NCBI GenBank assembly: GCA_964609825.1
Contig: CAZSSH010000011.1
Span: forward strand, 62,001 to 126,000
Source: CAZSSH01 sp964609825
GTDB lineage: Bacteria; Verrucomicrobiota; Lentisphaeria; Victivallales; Victivallaceae
Direction of reading: 5' to 3'
Length of the DNA: 64,000 bases
The notes beneath the pieces are model-generated. The model had not been told where the DNA came from. It was given only the letters and a program-made list of their open reading frames with translations, and ran no database searches. The position numbers and the translations under genes are program-made. This document shows, piece by piece, positions 31,130 through 39,803 of the stretch (position 1 is the first letter of the stretch; the number at the start of each line of letters is the position of its first letter).

Positions 31130-33052
31130 GTGGATAATCGAAGTGATATCAGAGTTGCGATCGATAATTCAAAACTGATGACCAAATTATCGGTGTTCGG
31201 GTGCATTATCGCCCTGGTGCTGCTGATAACGACGGTGGCGTTGGGTGTGATCAAATCAAAATTTGCCGGGTCGGATGTGTTTGCGCTGGCGGCAATTCCT
31301 TATAGCTTGGCGTTTTTATTTGCCCTTTCGGGGTTGATTTACGGGATGCTGAGCTCGGCAGCCAGCTTGGAGGATGAGGAGAAGCTTCTCTTGGAGAAAC
31401 GTCGCGAGACCAATGCGTTAAACGTCGAGGAAGATGTACGTTTCACCTCCGGGCGCTCGTTTGAAAATTATCGGAAATACGCCCCCTACGCTATGGCTGT
31501 GCTGGCCGGTTTGACGGTGATCGTGATTTTGCTCGGTTTCCGTAACGGTTGGGTTGCCCGCGGGGCGGCGCTGTTAAAGGCGGACAATCCGTTGAATTCG
31601 GCGCTGGTTGCCTTTATCATCAGTTGCGTGAGCGTTTTTACCGGCGCTTTTTACGTCGGTCAGTCGCGCCTCGGCTCCTTCCGCTGGTTGCGTCCCGTCG
31701 GGGCATGGTTGCTGGCGGGTGCGGGCGTGATGTTTTGCGCCTTGGTGAGTGCGATTTTTCAGTACAATAAAATTATTACCGTCGATGCTTACATTGCCAA
31801 GGTGCTGTTTTGGATCTTTGTGGTGCTCGGTTGCGAATTGGCGGTCAACTTTATTATTGAGTTTTACCGCCCGCGCACACTGGAAGAGCCGCGCCCGATT
31901 TTTGAGAGCCGCTTTTTGGCCCTCTTTACCGAGCCCGGCGGAGTGATGCGCAACATTGCCGACGCATTGGATTATCAATTTGGCTTTAAAGTATCCGGTA
32001 CCTGGCTTTTTAACTCGATTGAGCGCTCGTTTTTTCCGGTGGTAATTCTCTGGTTGTTGATTTTGTGGCTTTTTACCGGTGTTCACGAAGTCGGTCCGAG
32101 TCAAGTGGGGGTGCGTGAAACCTTTGGCAAAGTAACCTCAAAAACCTTGTTGGAGCCGGGAATTTATTATGCGCTTCCGTGGCCGATGGGGAAAGTTAAC
32201 CGTTTCAGCTGCACTGAGCTGCATCAGGTGGATGTGGGCTTAAATGTCGCGGATAAAGAGGAGAAAAAGCGCTCTGCCGTAGTACTGTGGACAGCCGAGC
32301 ATGCCAACGGCGAAAGTAATTTTATCGTGGCGGTGGCGCCGTCCTCAGATCGCAAAGAAGCCAATGCGAGCGATGCATCGATCTCTTTTGTAAAAATGGT
32401 CATCCCGATCAAATATCATATCCGTAAAGAGCAATTGATGGATTATGCCTATAACAATGCCAATCCGCAAAATATGATTCTCCGCATCGGCGAACAGGTT
32501 GCCACCGACTATTTGTCCAGCACCTCTTTGATGGATGTGATGTCTGTCGACCGCGCCAAAGCCGAGGCGATCATGCAACAAAAAATTCAAAAGATGACCG
32601 ATGCGAGAAATCTTGGCGTGGATATTGTTTCGGTGTCCATCCTTGACGCGCATCCGCCGATCGAAAAGGTCGCGCCCGCGTTTCAAAATGTGATCGGCGC
32701 GATGGAAGAAAAAGAAACCGAAATTTTGAAAGCCAAAAATTATGCGGCCAAACTGCTGCCCGAGTCGGAAGCGAGAGCCATACAGATCAAGGCCGAGTCT
32801 GAGAGCTACAAGTACATGACCATGACCATCGCTCAGGCCGAAAATGCCCGTTTCAAAACTCAGTTGATGACTTACGAGATCATGCCCTCGATGTTCCGGC
32901 TCAACGCTTATTTGGACTTTTTGGAAGTCGATTGCCGCGATATCCGCAAATTTGTGGTGGCTTCCGGCTTGGACAACGAAGTCTATGAGCTCAATTTTGA
33001 GCAAAAAGAGCGTTTGGATCTGATCGACACTGATATTACTAAGTTGAAATAA
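31130..33052 (+). CDS. SPFH/HflK-like protein with a long multi-helix N-terminal extension
   Basis: 640 residues, starting at GTG (31130) with AAAAGGAG seven bases upstream. The first 300 or so residues hold about six transmembrane helices (for example VFGCIIALVLLITTVALGVI, YSLAFLFALSGLIYGML, YAMAVLAGLTVIVILLGF). A last helix (FFPVVILWLLILWLFTGV) leads into an SPFH/band 7 domain (VGPSQVGVRETFGKV, LLEPGIYYALPWPMGKV), then an Ala/Glu-rich helical tail (EEKETEILKAKNYAAKLLPE). HflK is normally about 400 residues with one helix, so this is a clear expansion. Probably a scaffold of a large membrane ring complex. First of nine co-oriented genes. Confidence 0.85.
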   Translation: MDNRSDIRVAIDNSKLMTKLSVFGCIIALVLLITTVALGVIKSKFAGSDVFALAAIPYSLAFLFALSGLIYGMLSSAASLEDEEKLLLEKRRETNALNVEEDVRFTSGRSFENYRKYAPYAMAVLAGLTVIVILLGFRNGWVARGAALLKADNPLNSALVAFIISCVSVFTGAFYVGQSRLGSFRWLRPVGAWLLAGAGVMFCALVSAIFQYNKIITVDAYIAKVLFWIFVVLGCELAVNFIIEFYRPRTLEEPRPIFESRFLALFTEPGGVMRNIADALDYQFGFKVSGTWLFNSIERSFFPVVILWLLILWLFTGVHEVGPSQVGVRETFGKVTSKTLLEPGIYYALPWPMGKVNRFSCTELHQVDVGLNVADKEEKKRSAVVLWTAEHANGESNFIVAVAPSSDRKEANASDASISFVKMVIPIKYHIRKEQLMDYAYNNANPQNMILRIGEQVATDYLSSTSLMDVMSVDRAKAEAIMQQKIQKMTDARNLGVDIVSVSILDAHPPIEKVAPAFQNVIGAMEEKETEILKAKNYAAKLLPESEARAIQIKAESESYKYMTMTIAQAENARFKTQLMTYEIMPSMFRLNAYLDFLEVDCRDIRKFVVASGLDNEVYELNFEQKERLDLIDTDITKLK

Positions 33053-33083
33053 GTTTTAAAGATAAAATTTGGAGGATTTTTTT

Positions 33084-34001
33084 ATGGCAAGCAGTAATTT
33101 TTTCAAACATTGGCCGACGATGTTGCTGGGTTTGATTGTCGCGGCAATTTTGGTGGTGGCGGTTTTTTCCTATCAATTGGGGCAGACCGAGAGCGCGGTG
33201 GTGACGACCTTTGGACGTCCGGCGGCGCAAACCGAGCCGGGATTGCACTTCCGCTGGCCTTTTCCGTTCCAAAAAGTTTACAAGTTTGACCACCGCATCC
33301 GTTGCTATGAGGGCAGCGTCGGCAAGCTTGAGGAAACCATGACCGCCGACGGTCAAAATATTTTGGTCGGCATTTACGTCAACTTTAAAATCGCCGATGT
33401 TCAGCGTTTTTTTGTCACGATGGAAAATATGACCAAGGCCGATGATCAGCTCAACGCCTGGATGCGCGGGGCCAAAAACGCGGCGTTCGGCCAGTTTAAA
33501 TTCAGCCAGGTCATCAATACTGATGTCAAGCTCCTGAAACGCGACGAAATCGAAAATATGATCAAGACCGAGCTTGTCAACCGTACCAAGGATTACGGGA
33601 TCGAGATCGTGAGCGTCGGGATCAATACCATTAATGTACCTAAGACCATCAGCGACAAAGTGTTTGATCGCATGGTCCAGGAGCGCAAAGTGGTGGCGCA
33701 GGGCTTCCTCTCCGACGGGGAGCGTCAGGCGCGCGACATCCGCACCAATGCCGACATGCAGCGCTCGATTTTGTTGGCTCAGGCCGAGGCTCAGGCCAAA
33801 GAGGTTCGCGCGCAGGGCGATGCCGAGGCTGCCAAATATTATGAAGTCTTTAAGCAAAATCCGGAATTGGCCGAATTCTTGCGCAAACTCGATTCCCTTA
33901 AGTTGATCATGAGATCCCGCACCACGCTGGTGCTCGACACCAATGTCGCGCCGTTTGACCTCTTTAAGCCGGGCGCCGAAGTTTTGAACAACAAGAAATA
34001 A
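33084..34001 (+). CDS. hflC: SPFH protein, HflC-like
   Basis: 305 residues from the ATG at 33084 (GGAGG eight bases upstream). One N-terminal membrane helix (MLLGLIVAAILVVAVFSY) followed by an SPFH domain: QTESAVVTTFGRPA, EPGLHFRWPFPFQKVYKFDHRI, GQNILVGIYVNFKIAD, and then a coiled-coil tail with AQAEAQAKEVRAQGDAEAAKYYEVF and the C-terminal TTLVLDT, which is typical of HflC. HflK/HflC rings surround the FtsH protease in Escherichia coli and restrict its access to membrane substrates; no ftsH is present here. Second of three SPFH genes in a row. Confidence 0.87.
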   Translation: MASSNFFKHWPTMLLGLIVAAILVVAVFSYQLGQTESAVVTTFGRPAAQTEPGLHFRWPFPFQKVYKFDHRIRCYEGSVGKLEETMTADGQNILVGIYVNFKIADVQRFFVTMENMTKADDQLNAWMRGAKNAAFGQFKFSQVINTDVKLLKRDEIENMIKTELVNRTKDYGIEIVSVGINTINVPKTISDKVFDRMVQERKVVAQGFLSDGERQARDIRTNADMQRSILLAQAEAQAKEVRAQGDAEAAKYYEVFKQNPELAEFLRKLDSLKLIMRSRTTLVLDTNVAPFDLFKPGAEVLNNKK

Positions 34002-34009
34002 TCGAGGCA

Positions 34010-35149
34010 ATGAGCAATATGGAATCAAAAAGTGTAATCCGCCACGAGTTTGACCGCTCCGGTCAGTATGACTCGGGCTTGAAATCGTTGGTGAAAAGTT
34101 TGCAATGGGCGTTCGGCTTTTTGCTGGTGGTCATCATCGGTATGTTGATTTATTTCTTTACCGCCGGCGGTTATTTTGCCGTCGAGCCGCAACAAGCCGT
34201 CATTGTGCTCAAGTTTGGTAAATTTCAGGGTTCTTTCAGCAGCGGGGGGCATTGGTTTATGCCGTACCCGGTCAATAAATTTGTCAAAGTCAGGACCAAT
34301 CAGCAGTCGATGGACGTCGACTGGCTGCCGATGGACTCAATTATGGAAAACGCTCAGCCGGGACAGTCTTTGGAGCCCGGCCGCGACATGTATCTTTTGA
34401 CCGGGGACGCCAACATTATCCACGCGTCGTGGCGCTTGAGCTACCAGATTTACAATCCGGCCAAATATTATGAAGTCTTGTCCACTCCGGCGGCGCCGCA
34501 GGACCCGGATGAGATGATCACCGACCGCGACGGCTTTGTCTCGGGGCGCGGACCGGAAACCTTGATCCGCAATTTGTTTCGCCAAGCGGTGATTCAAGTG
34601 ACTGCCAAACTCAAAGTTGATGAAGCCTTGACCAACCACGGGTTGTATACCGAGGAAGTTAACCGCCTTTTCGGCAAGCTCATTACCGATATGGATTGTG
34701 GGATTGAGGTTAAAGACGTGTTGTTGAAACGCGTTTTTCCGCCGTTGCGCACCAAGGAGGCGTTTGACGAAGTCGCTGCCGCCGGCAACACCAAAAAGAC
34801 CTTGATGGATCAGGCCGAGGAGTACAAAGTCCAGGTCGCCAATCAGATGCTCTCCGGTAAAGCGGCAATCCTCGCCGAAGCCGAAGCCTACCGCAGCAAT
34901 GTGGTCTCCAAGGTCAAGTCTGAGAGCTTGTATTTTAACAGCATCAACGAGCAATACAAGCAAAGTCCCAAAACCGTGCTGATGACCCTTTACACCGCCA
35001 CCTTGGCGGACGTTTTGCAGCAGCAGGACGGTAAATACATCATCGGGACTGCCGAAGCCGGCAACGGCCGCCACAAACAAGTGCGTATCAAGATGAATCC
35101 GGAGCCCAAGGCCCAGCCCAAGACGGACGCGGATAAGGAGGCGAAATAA
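34010..35149 (+). CDS. hflK: SPFH protein, HflK-like
   Basis: 379 residues from the ATG at 34010; a second in-frame ATG at 34019 is an alternative, since GAGG lies two and eleven bases before them. An N-terminal membrane helix (WAFGFLLVVIIGMLIYFF) is followed by the SPFH domain (VEPQQAVIVLKFGKFQ, GGHWFMPYPVNKFVKV, DANIIHASWRLSYQI), a helical region with AAAGNTKKTLMDQAEEYK and a basic-acidic tail. Of HflK size and layout. It is eight bases downstream of hflC and two bases upstream of the P-type ATPase, so the proteins are likely made together. Confidence 0.85.
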   Translation: MSNMESKSVIRHEFDRSGQYDSGLKSLVKSLQWAFGFLLVVIIGMLIYFFTAGGYFAVEPQQAVIVLKFGKFQGSFSSGGHWFMPYPVNKFVKVRTNQQSMDVDWLPMDSIMENAQPGQSLEPGRDMYLLTGDANIIHASWRLSYQIYNPAKYYEVLSTPAAPQDPDEMITDRDGFVSGRGPETLIRNLFRQAVIQVTAKLKVDEALTNHGLYTEEVNRLFGKLITDMDCGIEVKDVLLKRVFPPLRTKEAFDEVAAAGNTKKTLMDQAEEYKVQVANQMLSGKAAILAEAEAYRSNVVSKVKSESLYFNSINEQYKQSPKTVLMTLYTATLADVLQQQDGKYIIGTAEAGNGRHKQVRIKMNPEPKAQPKTDADKEAK

Positions 35150-35151
35150 TC

Positions 35152-37164
35152 ATGGCTGACAATAAAGAACATATTCACAGTGCCAATTGCTCCTGCGGTC
35201 ATAATCATGACCATGAGCATGAGCACGCGCACCATCACGATCATGACGAAGAGTGCGGCAAGCCCAATTGCCCCTGTGGTCATGACGCTTTGACCGAGGG
35301 GACCGGTCATGACCGCTCCATGGGCAAAGTCGCCTTTGCGGTGTTGGGCGGTTTGCTGACCTTAAACTCCTTTATTTTGGGTTGGCTGCTTCCGGATCAG
35401 ACGTTTGCGTCCAGCATGAGCGCATTATTCGGCGCCTTTATCCTTGCCTTTCCGATTGTGGTGACCGCAGTCAAAGATTTGATTCACGGCAAAGTTTATA
35501 TGAATGAATTGGTGGCGCTGGCCATTTTGGCGGCGCTGGCGAGCGGCGACTTCCAGACGGCGGGCATCATCGCCTTCTTTTTGCTGCTCACCATCATCAT
35601 TGAGACCCGTACTGCCAGCGGTGCCCAGCGCTCGATTGAAGCTTTGATCAAATTGACGCCCAATACGGCGCGCAAATTGGTTGACGGCAATGAAATTGAG
35701 ATGCAGGTCACCGATTTGAGCATCGGCGACATCATCCGGGTGCGTCCCGGCGAAAACTTCCCGGTGGATGCCGAAATCGTCGCCGGCGAGAGTACCGTCA
35801 ACCAGGCTTCGATTACCGGCGAATCGCTCCCGATCGAAAAAGCGCTCGGCGATGAAGTCTATGCCGGTACCCAAAACCTGACCGGTCTTGTGGACCTCAA
35901 GGTTACCAAAGTCGGCGAAGACACCACTTTAGGTAAAGTCAAAGACATGATTTTGGCCGCCGAGTCCAGCCGGACGCCGGTGGTGCGGATCATTGACCGT
36001 TATGCCGGATATTATACTCCCACCGTGCTGATGCTCGCTTGGGTGACCTGGTGCTTTACTCAGGATATGAGCCGTGTGATTACGTTGATGGTGATTGCGT
36101 GCCCCTGTGCCGTTGTTTTGGCCACTCCCACCGCGGTGGTTGCAGCCGTCGCCGCCGCCGCCCGCCTTGGGATTTTGATCAAAAACGTGAGCCATCTCGA
36201 GCTTGCTTCCAAAATTACCGCCTTTGTGTTTGACAAAACCGGGACGCTGACCGACGGTTTGCTCTCGGTGGTGAAACTCAATCCCTTCGGCGACGTGAGT
36301 CCCGCCGAATTGCTTAAAGTTGCCGCCTCTGCCGAGCAGTACAGCAACCACCCGACCGCGGTGGCGTTGCAAAAGCTGGCTGCCGAGGCCAATTTGACGC
36401 TGGACAGCGCCGATAACTTTCAGGAAGTGCACGGCAAAGGGGTCAGCGCTGCTATTAATGGCGAGCTGTGTCTCATTGGCCGCGCCAACTGGATGGAGAG
36501 CATGAATCTCGCGCTGCCCGAACATAATGTGGTGGAAACTGAGGGCATGAGCGTCGTTTACGTTGCCAAAAACAACGTTGTCATCGGTTGGATCGGCTTT
36601 AAGGACAAAATGCGCAAAGAAGCCCCGGCGATGATCAACGATCTGCGTTATTTGGGTGTGCGTTTTTGCGCGATGGTGACCGGTGACCGCAAGAGTGTGG
36701 CCGAGTCGGTCGCGGCGCAGCTCCAGATTGACGAGTTTAAGAGTGAGTGTCTGCCTGAGGGCAAAGTCGAGTTTGTCGAAAATGTCAAAAAGACCGCGCG
36801 CGTGGCGGTGGTCGGCGACGGCGTCAATGACGCCCCCGCGCTGGCTGCCGGAGACCTCGGTATCGCGATGGGCGCCATTGGGAGTGATATTGCCATTAAT
36901 AGTGCTTCGATAGCCTTGATGACCAATGATTTGCGCCGGATTCCAATGCTGGTTTACTTGTCGCGAAAATCCCGGATGGTGATCAACCAAAACCTGATTT
37001 TTGGCATGTTGTTTGTGTTTGGCGGGATGGCATTCTCTATTTTCGGGTGGATGACCCCGATCTGGGCGGCTGTTTTGCATGCGGGCAGTACTTTGATTAT
37101 CATCTTTAACAGTGCGCGCTTGGTGCGTACCGGCGAAGAGTTGACCCTCGAAGAGAATAAATAA
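35152..37164 (+). CDS. P1B-type heavy-metal ATPase with His-rich N-terminus
   Basis: 670 residues. Residues 1-45 are rich in His, Asp and Cys (HNHDHEHEHAHHHDHDEE flanked by CSC and CPC), and there is no HMA domain. Core P-type motifs: actuator TGES (222-225), metal site CPC (317-319) in a membrane helix, phosphorylation DKTGT (Asp361), HP locus (SNHPTAVAL) and GDGVNDAP (555-562). The C-terminal helix has HAGSTLIIIFNSARL, like Zn/Cd pumps but without the usual Asp and without the Cu-type YN/MSS pattern. Zn, Co or Ni export is most likely; specificity cannot be settled by eye. Two bases after hflK. Confidence 0.88.
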   Translation: MADNKEHIHSANCSCGHNHDHEHEHAHHHDHDEECGKPNCPCGHDALTEGTGHDRSMGKVAFAVLGGLLTLNSFILGWLLPDQTFASSMSALFGAFILAFPIVVTAVKDLIHGKVYMNELVALAILAALASGDFQTAGIIAFFLLLTIIIETRTASGAQRSIEALIKLTPNTARKLVDGNEIEMQVTDLSIGDIIRVRPGENFPVDAEIVAGESTVNQASITGESLPIEKALGDEVYAGTQNLTGLVDLKVTKVGEDTTLGKVKDMILAAESSRTPVVRIIDRYAGYYTPTVLMLAWVTWCFTQDMSRVITLMVIACPCAVVLATPTAVVAAVAAAARLGILIKNVSHLELASKITAFVFDKTGTLTDGLLSVVKLNPFGDVSPAELLKVAASAEQYSNHPTAVALQKLAAEANLTLDSADNFQEVHGKGVSAAINGELCLIGRANWMESMNLALPEHNVVETEGMSVVYVAKNNVVIGWIGFKDKMRKEAPAMINDLRYLGVRFCAMVTGDRKSVAESVAAQLQIDEFKSECLPEGKVEFVENVKKTARVAVVGDGVNDAPALAAGDLGIAMGAIGSDIAINSASIALMTNDLRRIPMLVYLSRKSRMVINQNLIFGMLFVFGGMAFSIFGWMTPIWAAVLHAGSTLIIIFNSARLVRTGEELTLEENK

Positions 37165-37176
37165 GGAATTTTTGAT

Positions 37177-38373
37177 ATGGCCGAATACATTGAACCGGTA
37201 GTAAAAGCCGTCGGGTTGACCAAGGTTTTTCGTGACTTTTGGGGCCGCCCCAAAGCCAAAGCGGTAAATGACATCGATTTTGAAATCCGTCAGGGAGAAG
37301 TGGTCGGCCTCCTCGGGCCCAACGGCTCGGGGAAATCCACTACCGTCAAAATGATGCTCGGGTTATTGTACCCCACCGGCGGCAATCTGTCGGTCCTCGG
37401 CCGTTCGCCGCGTGCGGTGGAGACCAAGCGCGAAATCGGGTATTTGCCCGAGGAGTCCTATCTCTACAAGTATCTGACCGCCGAAGAAACGCTGGATTTC
37501 TTTGGCTCATTATTTAACCTCTCCAAAGCCGACCGGCAGCGGCGCATTGACCAATTGCTCGACATGGTCGGCATGGCCCATGCGCGCCGCCGCCGGGTGG
37601 GCGAATTCTCCAAAGGGATGGCCCGCCGCATCGGTTTGGCGCAGGCGATGATCAACGACCCGTCGTTTCTGATCCTCGACGAGCCCACTTCCGGGCTGGA
37701 CCCGCTGGGCTGCAAAGAAGTGAAAGATTTGATTTTGACCCTTAAAAAACGCGGCAAGACGGTGGTCATCACCAGTCACTTGTTGAGCGATATTGAGGAT
37801 ATTTGCGACCGGGTGATTATTCTTTACGGTGGCAAAGTGCGCGCCACCGGCAACCTTAATGAGCTCTTGACCGTGACCGATGCCAACCGGATTACCACTC
37901 CCGCGTTGGCACCGGCGGCAATGGAGCAAGTATTGAAAATTTTACGCGAAAACCTCAACGGCGAAGCCTTTAAGGTCGATCATCCGCGCCGCAGCTTGGA
38001 GGAGTTTTTCCTCGATGTCATCAATCAGGCCAAGTCGGAGAGTGTCGAGACCGCCGGGGTGGTCGGCGGCGGCAAGATCGCCGAATACCTGTCCAAAGGC
38101 GACGAAAAGAGCGCGGTTTTGGAGTCTTTGTTGGTCGAAGCGCCCAAAGCCGCTGCCGAAAAAGCAACTGCAGATGCGGTTGTTTTTGAGCAGCCTGCTC
38201 CTGCTCCCGCGCCGACAGTAGATGTCAATGTTAAGATTGAGGAGTTGACCGGGGAGGTCAAGCCGGTTGTGCCGTCGGTTGAGGTTGCCAAGGCCGAAGC
38301 CGCGCAAAAGTCCAGTCAAAAGTTGGATGAAATCAACGACAAACTCAATGACATTTTAGGGAACCGCAAATGA
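37177..38373 (+). CDS. ABC transporter ATP-binding protein with long C-terminal tail
   Basis: 398 residues. The ATPase domain (about 8-235) has Walker A LGPNGSGKST, a Q-loop region (IGYLPEESYLYKYLTAEE), signature EFSKGMARRIGLAQ, Walker B FLILDEPTSGLDP and the His switch VITSHLLSD. It is of the ABC-2/GldA/NatA type. After about residue 285 there is an extra tail of some 110 residues, Ala/Pro/Val-rich (VFEQPAPAPAPTVDVNV) and ending in a helix (QKLDEINDKLNDILG), not usual in this family. It overlaps the permease gene by four bases. Confidence 0.9.
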   Translation: MAEYIEPVVKAVGLTKVFRDFWGRPKAKAVNDIDFEIRQGEVVGLLGPNGSGKSTTVKMMLGLLYPTGGNLSVLGRSPRAVETKREIGYLPEESYLYKYLTAEETLDFFGSLFNLSKADRQRRIDQLLDMVGMAHARRRRVGEFSKGMARRIGLAQAMINDPSFLILDEPTSGLDPLGCKEVKDLILTLKKRGKTVVITSHLLSDIEDICDRVIILYGGKVRATGNLNELLTVTDANRITTPALAPAAMEQVLKILRENLNGEAFKVDHPRRSLEEFFLDVINQAKSESVETAGVVGGGKIAEYLSKGDEKSAVLESLLVEAPKAAAEKATADAVVFEQPAPAPAPTVDVNVKIEELTGEVKPVVPSVEVAKAEAAQKSSQKLDEINDKLNDILGNRK

Positions 38374-39803
38374 AATCATTTTGGGCAATCGTAAAACTGA
38401 CCTTTAAAAACGGGATGCGATCGCACATTTTTCAACTATTGTTGTTCGTGCTTTTGTTGGCCACCTTTGGCATCCCGATGGTGGTGACCGGCGACGGTAC
38501 TGCGGGCGGATTCATCCGGGTCTCGCTCTTATACAGTTTGTCCGTTGTGGGCTGGATTTTGTCTCTCTCCTCGATTTGGGTGGCGTGCTTTATCATGGCC
38601 AGCGACATCGACAATTATCAGTTGCATATGGTAGTTACCAAGCCGGTGTCACGCGTCCGCATTTGGCTGGCCAAATGGACCGGGGTATGTCTGTTGCACT
38701 TGGTTTTGCTGGTGATTTCCTCGCTGGTGATTTATGCGTTGATCATGTATAAATACAGCAAGCAGGATTTCCCGTCTGAGGAAAAAAACAAAATTCAAAA
38801 TGAAGTCATGGTGGGTCGCCGGGTATTTTGGCCGGAAAAACCGGATTTCAGCGGCATCGCCCGCGAGGCGGTCAAGGACAAGATCAAACGCATTACCGAG
38901 CGCGGCAACAGCGTTGATGACTCGGTGGCCGGTCAGGAAAAGATGTATGACGAAGCTCTCAAAGAGGTGGTCGCACAGTATTCCGAGTTTAAACCCGGTA
39001 TGCCCAAGGTTTGGCAATTCAAGAATTTGCCGCAGGATTTGGATCGTCCGATGTTTTTGCGTTACCGGCCCTATGTCGACAAAGTGGCGACCGAGGGGCA
39101 GCGCATGACCCGCGGGTTGTGGAATGTCGGGATTGCCAAAGAGAGCAAGGCGGACAAAAATACCAACGTATTTGAACAGTCCAAAAACGCGGGGTATGAG
39201 CTTTTCTTTTATCCGATGAGTGAAAATCCCGAGCAGGTGATGTCCGGTGAATTTCACGAAAAAATCATTTTGCCTGAGTGGAAAGTGGTGACGCCCGAGC
39301 GGGATGTCATGGTCGCTTATGCCAATTATGACGACTCCGGCGCAACCCAGTATTTTCAGCCCAATGACGGCCCCAAGCTGTTGATCCGCGTCTGCGGATT
39401 TTGGGAAAACTATCTTCGGGCGGTGACAGTCATTGCCCTGCAATTGGTTATTTTGGCCGGGCTCGGCTGCGCGTTTGCTGGCTTTTTGACCTTGCCGACC
39501 GCGATTTTTGTAGTATGCAGTTACCTGTTGTTCGGCAGTTTTGCCGTTTACATGTCGGGAATTGAGTACATGTCGGGAGCCGGTGACTATATCGGCAATT
39601 TCATCGCCAAACTTTTGCTGTATGTGGTGATTCCGCTGCAGGCATTTGAGGTGACCAATTGGGTTGCCAACGGTGAGATTATTGAGTTTTCCATTATGTG
39701 GAAAATATTTTTCCATTATTTCTTGTTGCGCGCCTTGCCGCTCTTTGTGTTGGGGGTAATTTTTTACCGGCGCCGTGAACTGGGATTGGTGATTCGCAAA
39801 TGA
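38370..39803 (+). CDS. ABC-2 type transporter permease with a large extracytoplasmic insert
   Basis: 477 residues. An N-terminal cytoplasmic helix and about three membrane helices (IFQLLLFVLLLATFGIPMVV, LSVVGWILSLSSIWVACFIM, LLHLVLLVISSLVIYALIM) are followed by a hydrophilic stretch of about 210 residues (about 130-345), then four more helices (ALQLVILAGLGCAFAGFL and others). The large loop between helices resembles GldG/NatB-type ABC-2 permeases. It forms an exporter with the upstream ATPase; the substrate is unknown. Overlaps the genes on both sides by four bases (ATGA). Confidence 0.85.
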   Translation: MKSFWAIVKLTFKNGMRSHIFQLLLFVLLLATFGIPMVVTGDGTAGGFIRVSLLYSLSVVGWILSLSSIWVACFIMASDIDNYQLHMVVTKPVSRVRIWLAKWTGVCLLHLVLLVISSLVIYALIMYKYSKQDFPSEEKNKIQNEVMVGRRVFWPEKPDFSGIAREAVKDKIKRITERGNSVDDSVAGQEKMYDEALKEVVAQYSEFKPGMPKVWQFKNLPQDLDRPMFLRYRPYVDKVATEGQRMTRGLWNVGIAKESKADKNTNVFEQSKNAGYELFFYPMSENPEQVMSGEFHEKIILPEWKVVTPERDVMVAYANYDDSGATQYFQPNDGPKLLIRVCGFWENYLRAVTVIALQLVILAGLGCAFAGFLTLPTAIFVVCSYLLFGSFAVYMSGIEYMSGAGDYIGNFIAKLLLYVVIPLQAFEVTNWVANGEIIEFSIMWKIFFHYFLLRALPLFVLGVIFYRRRELGLVIRK

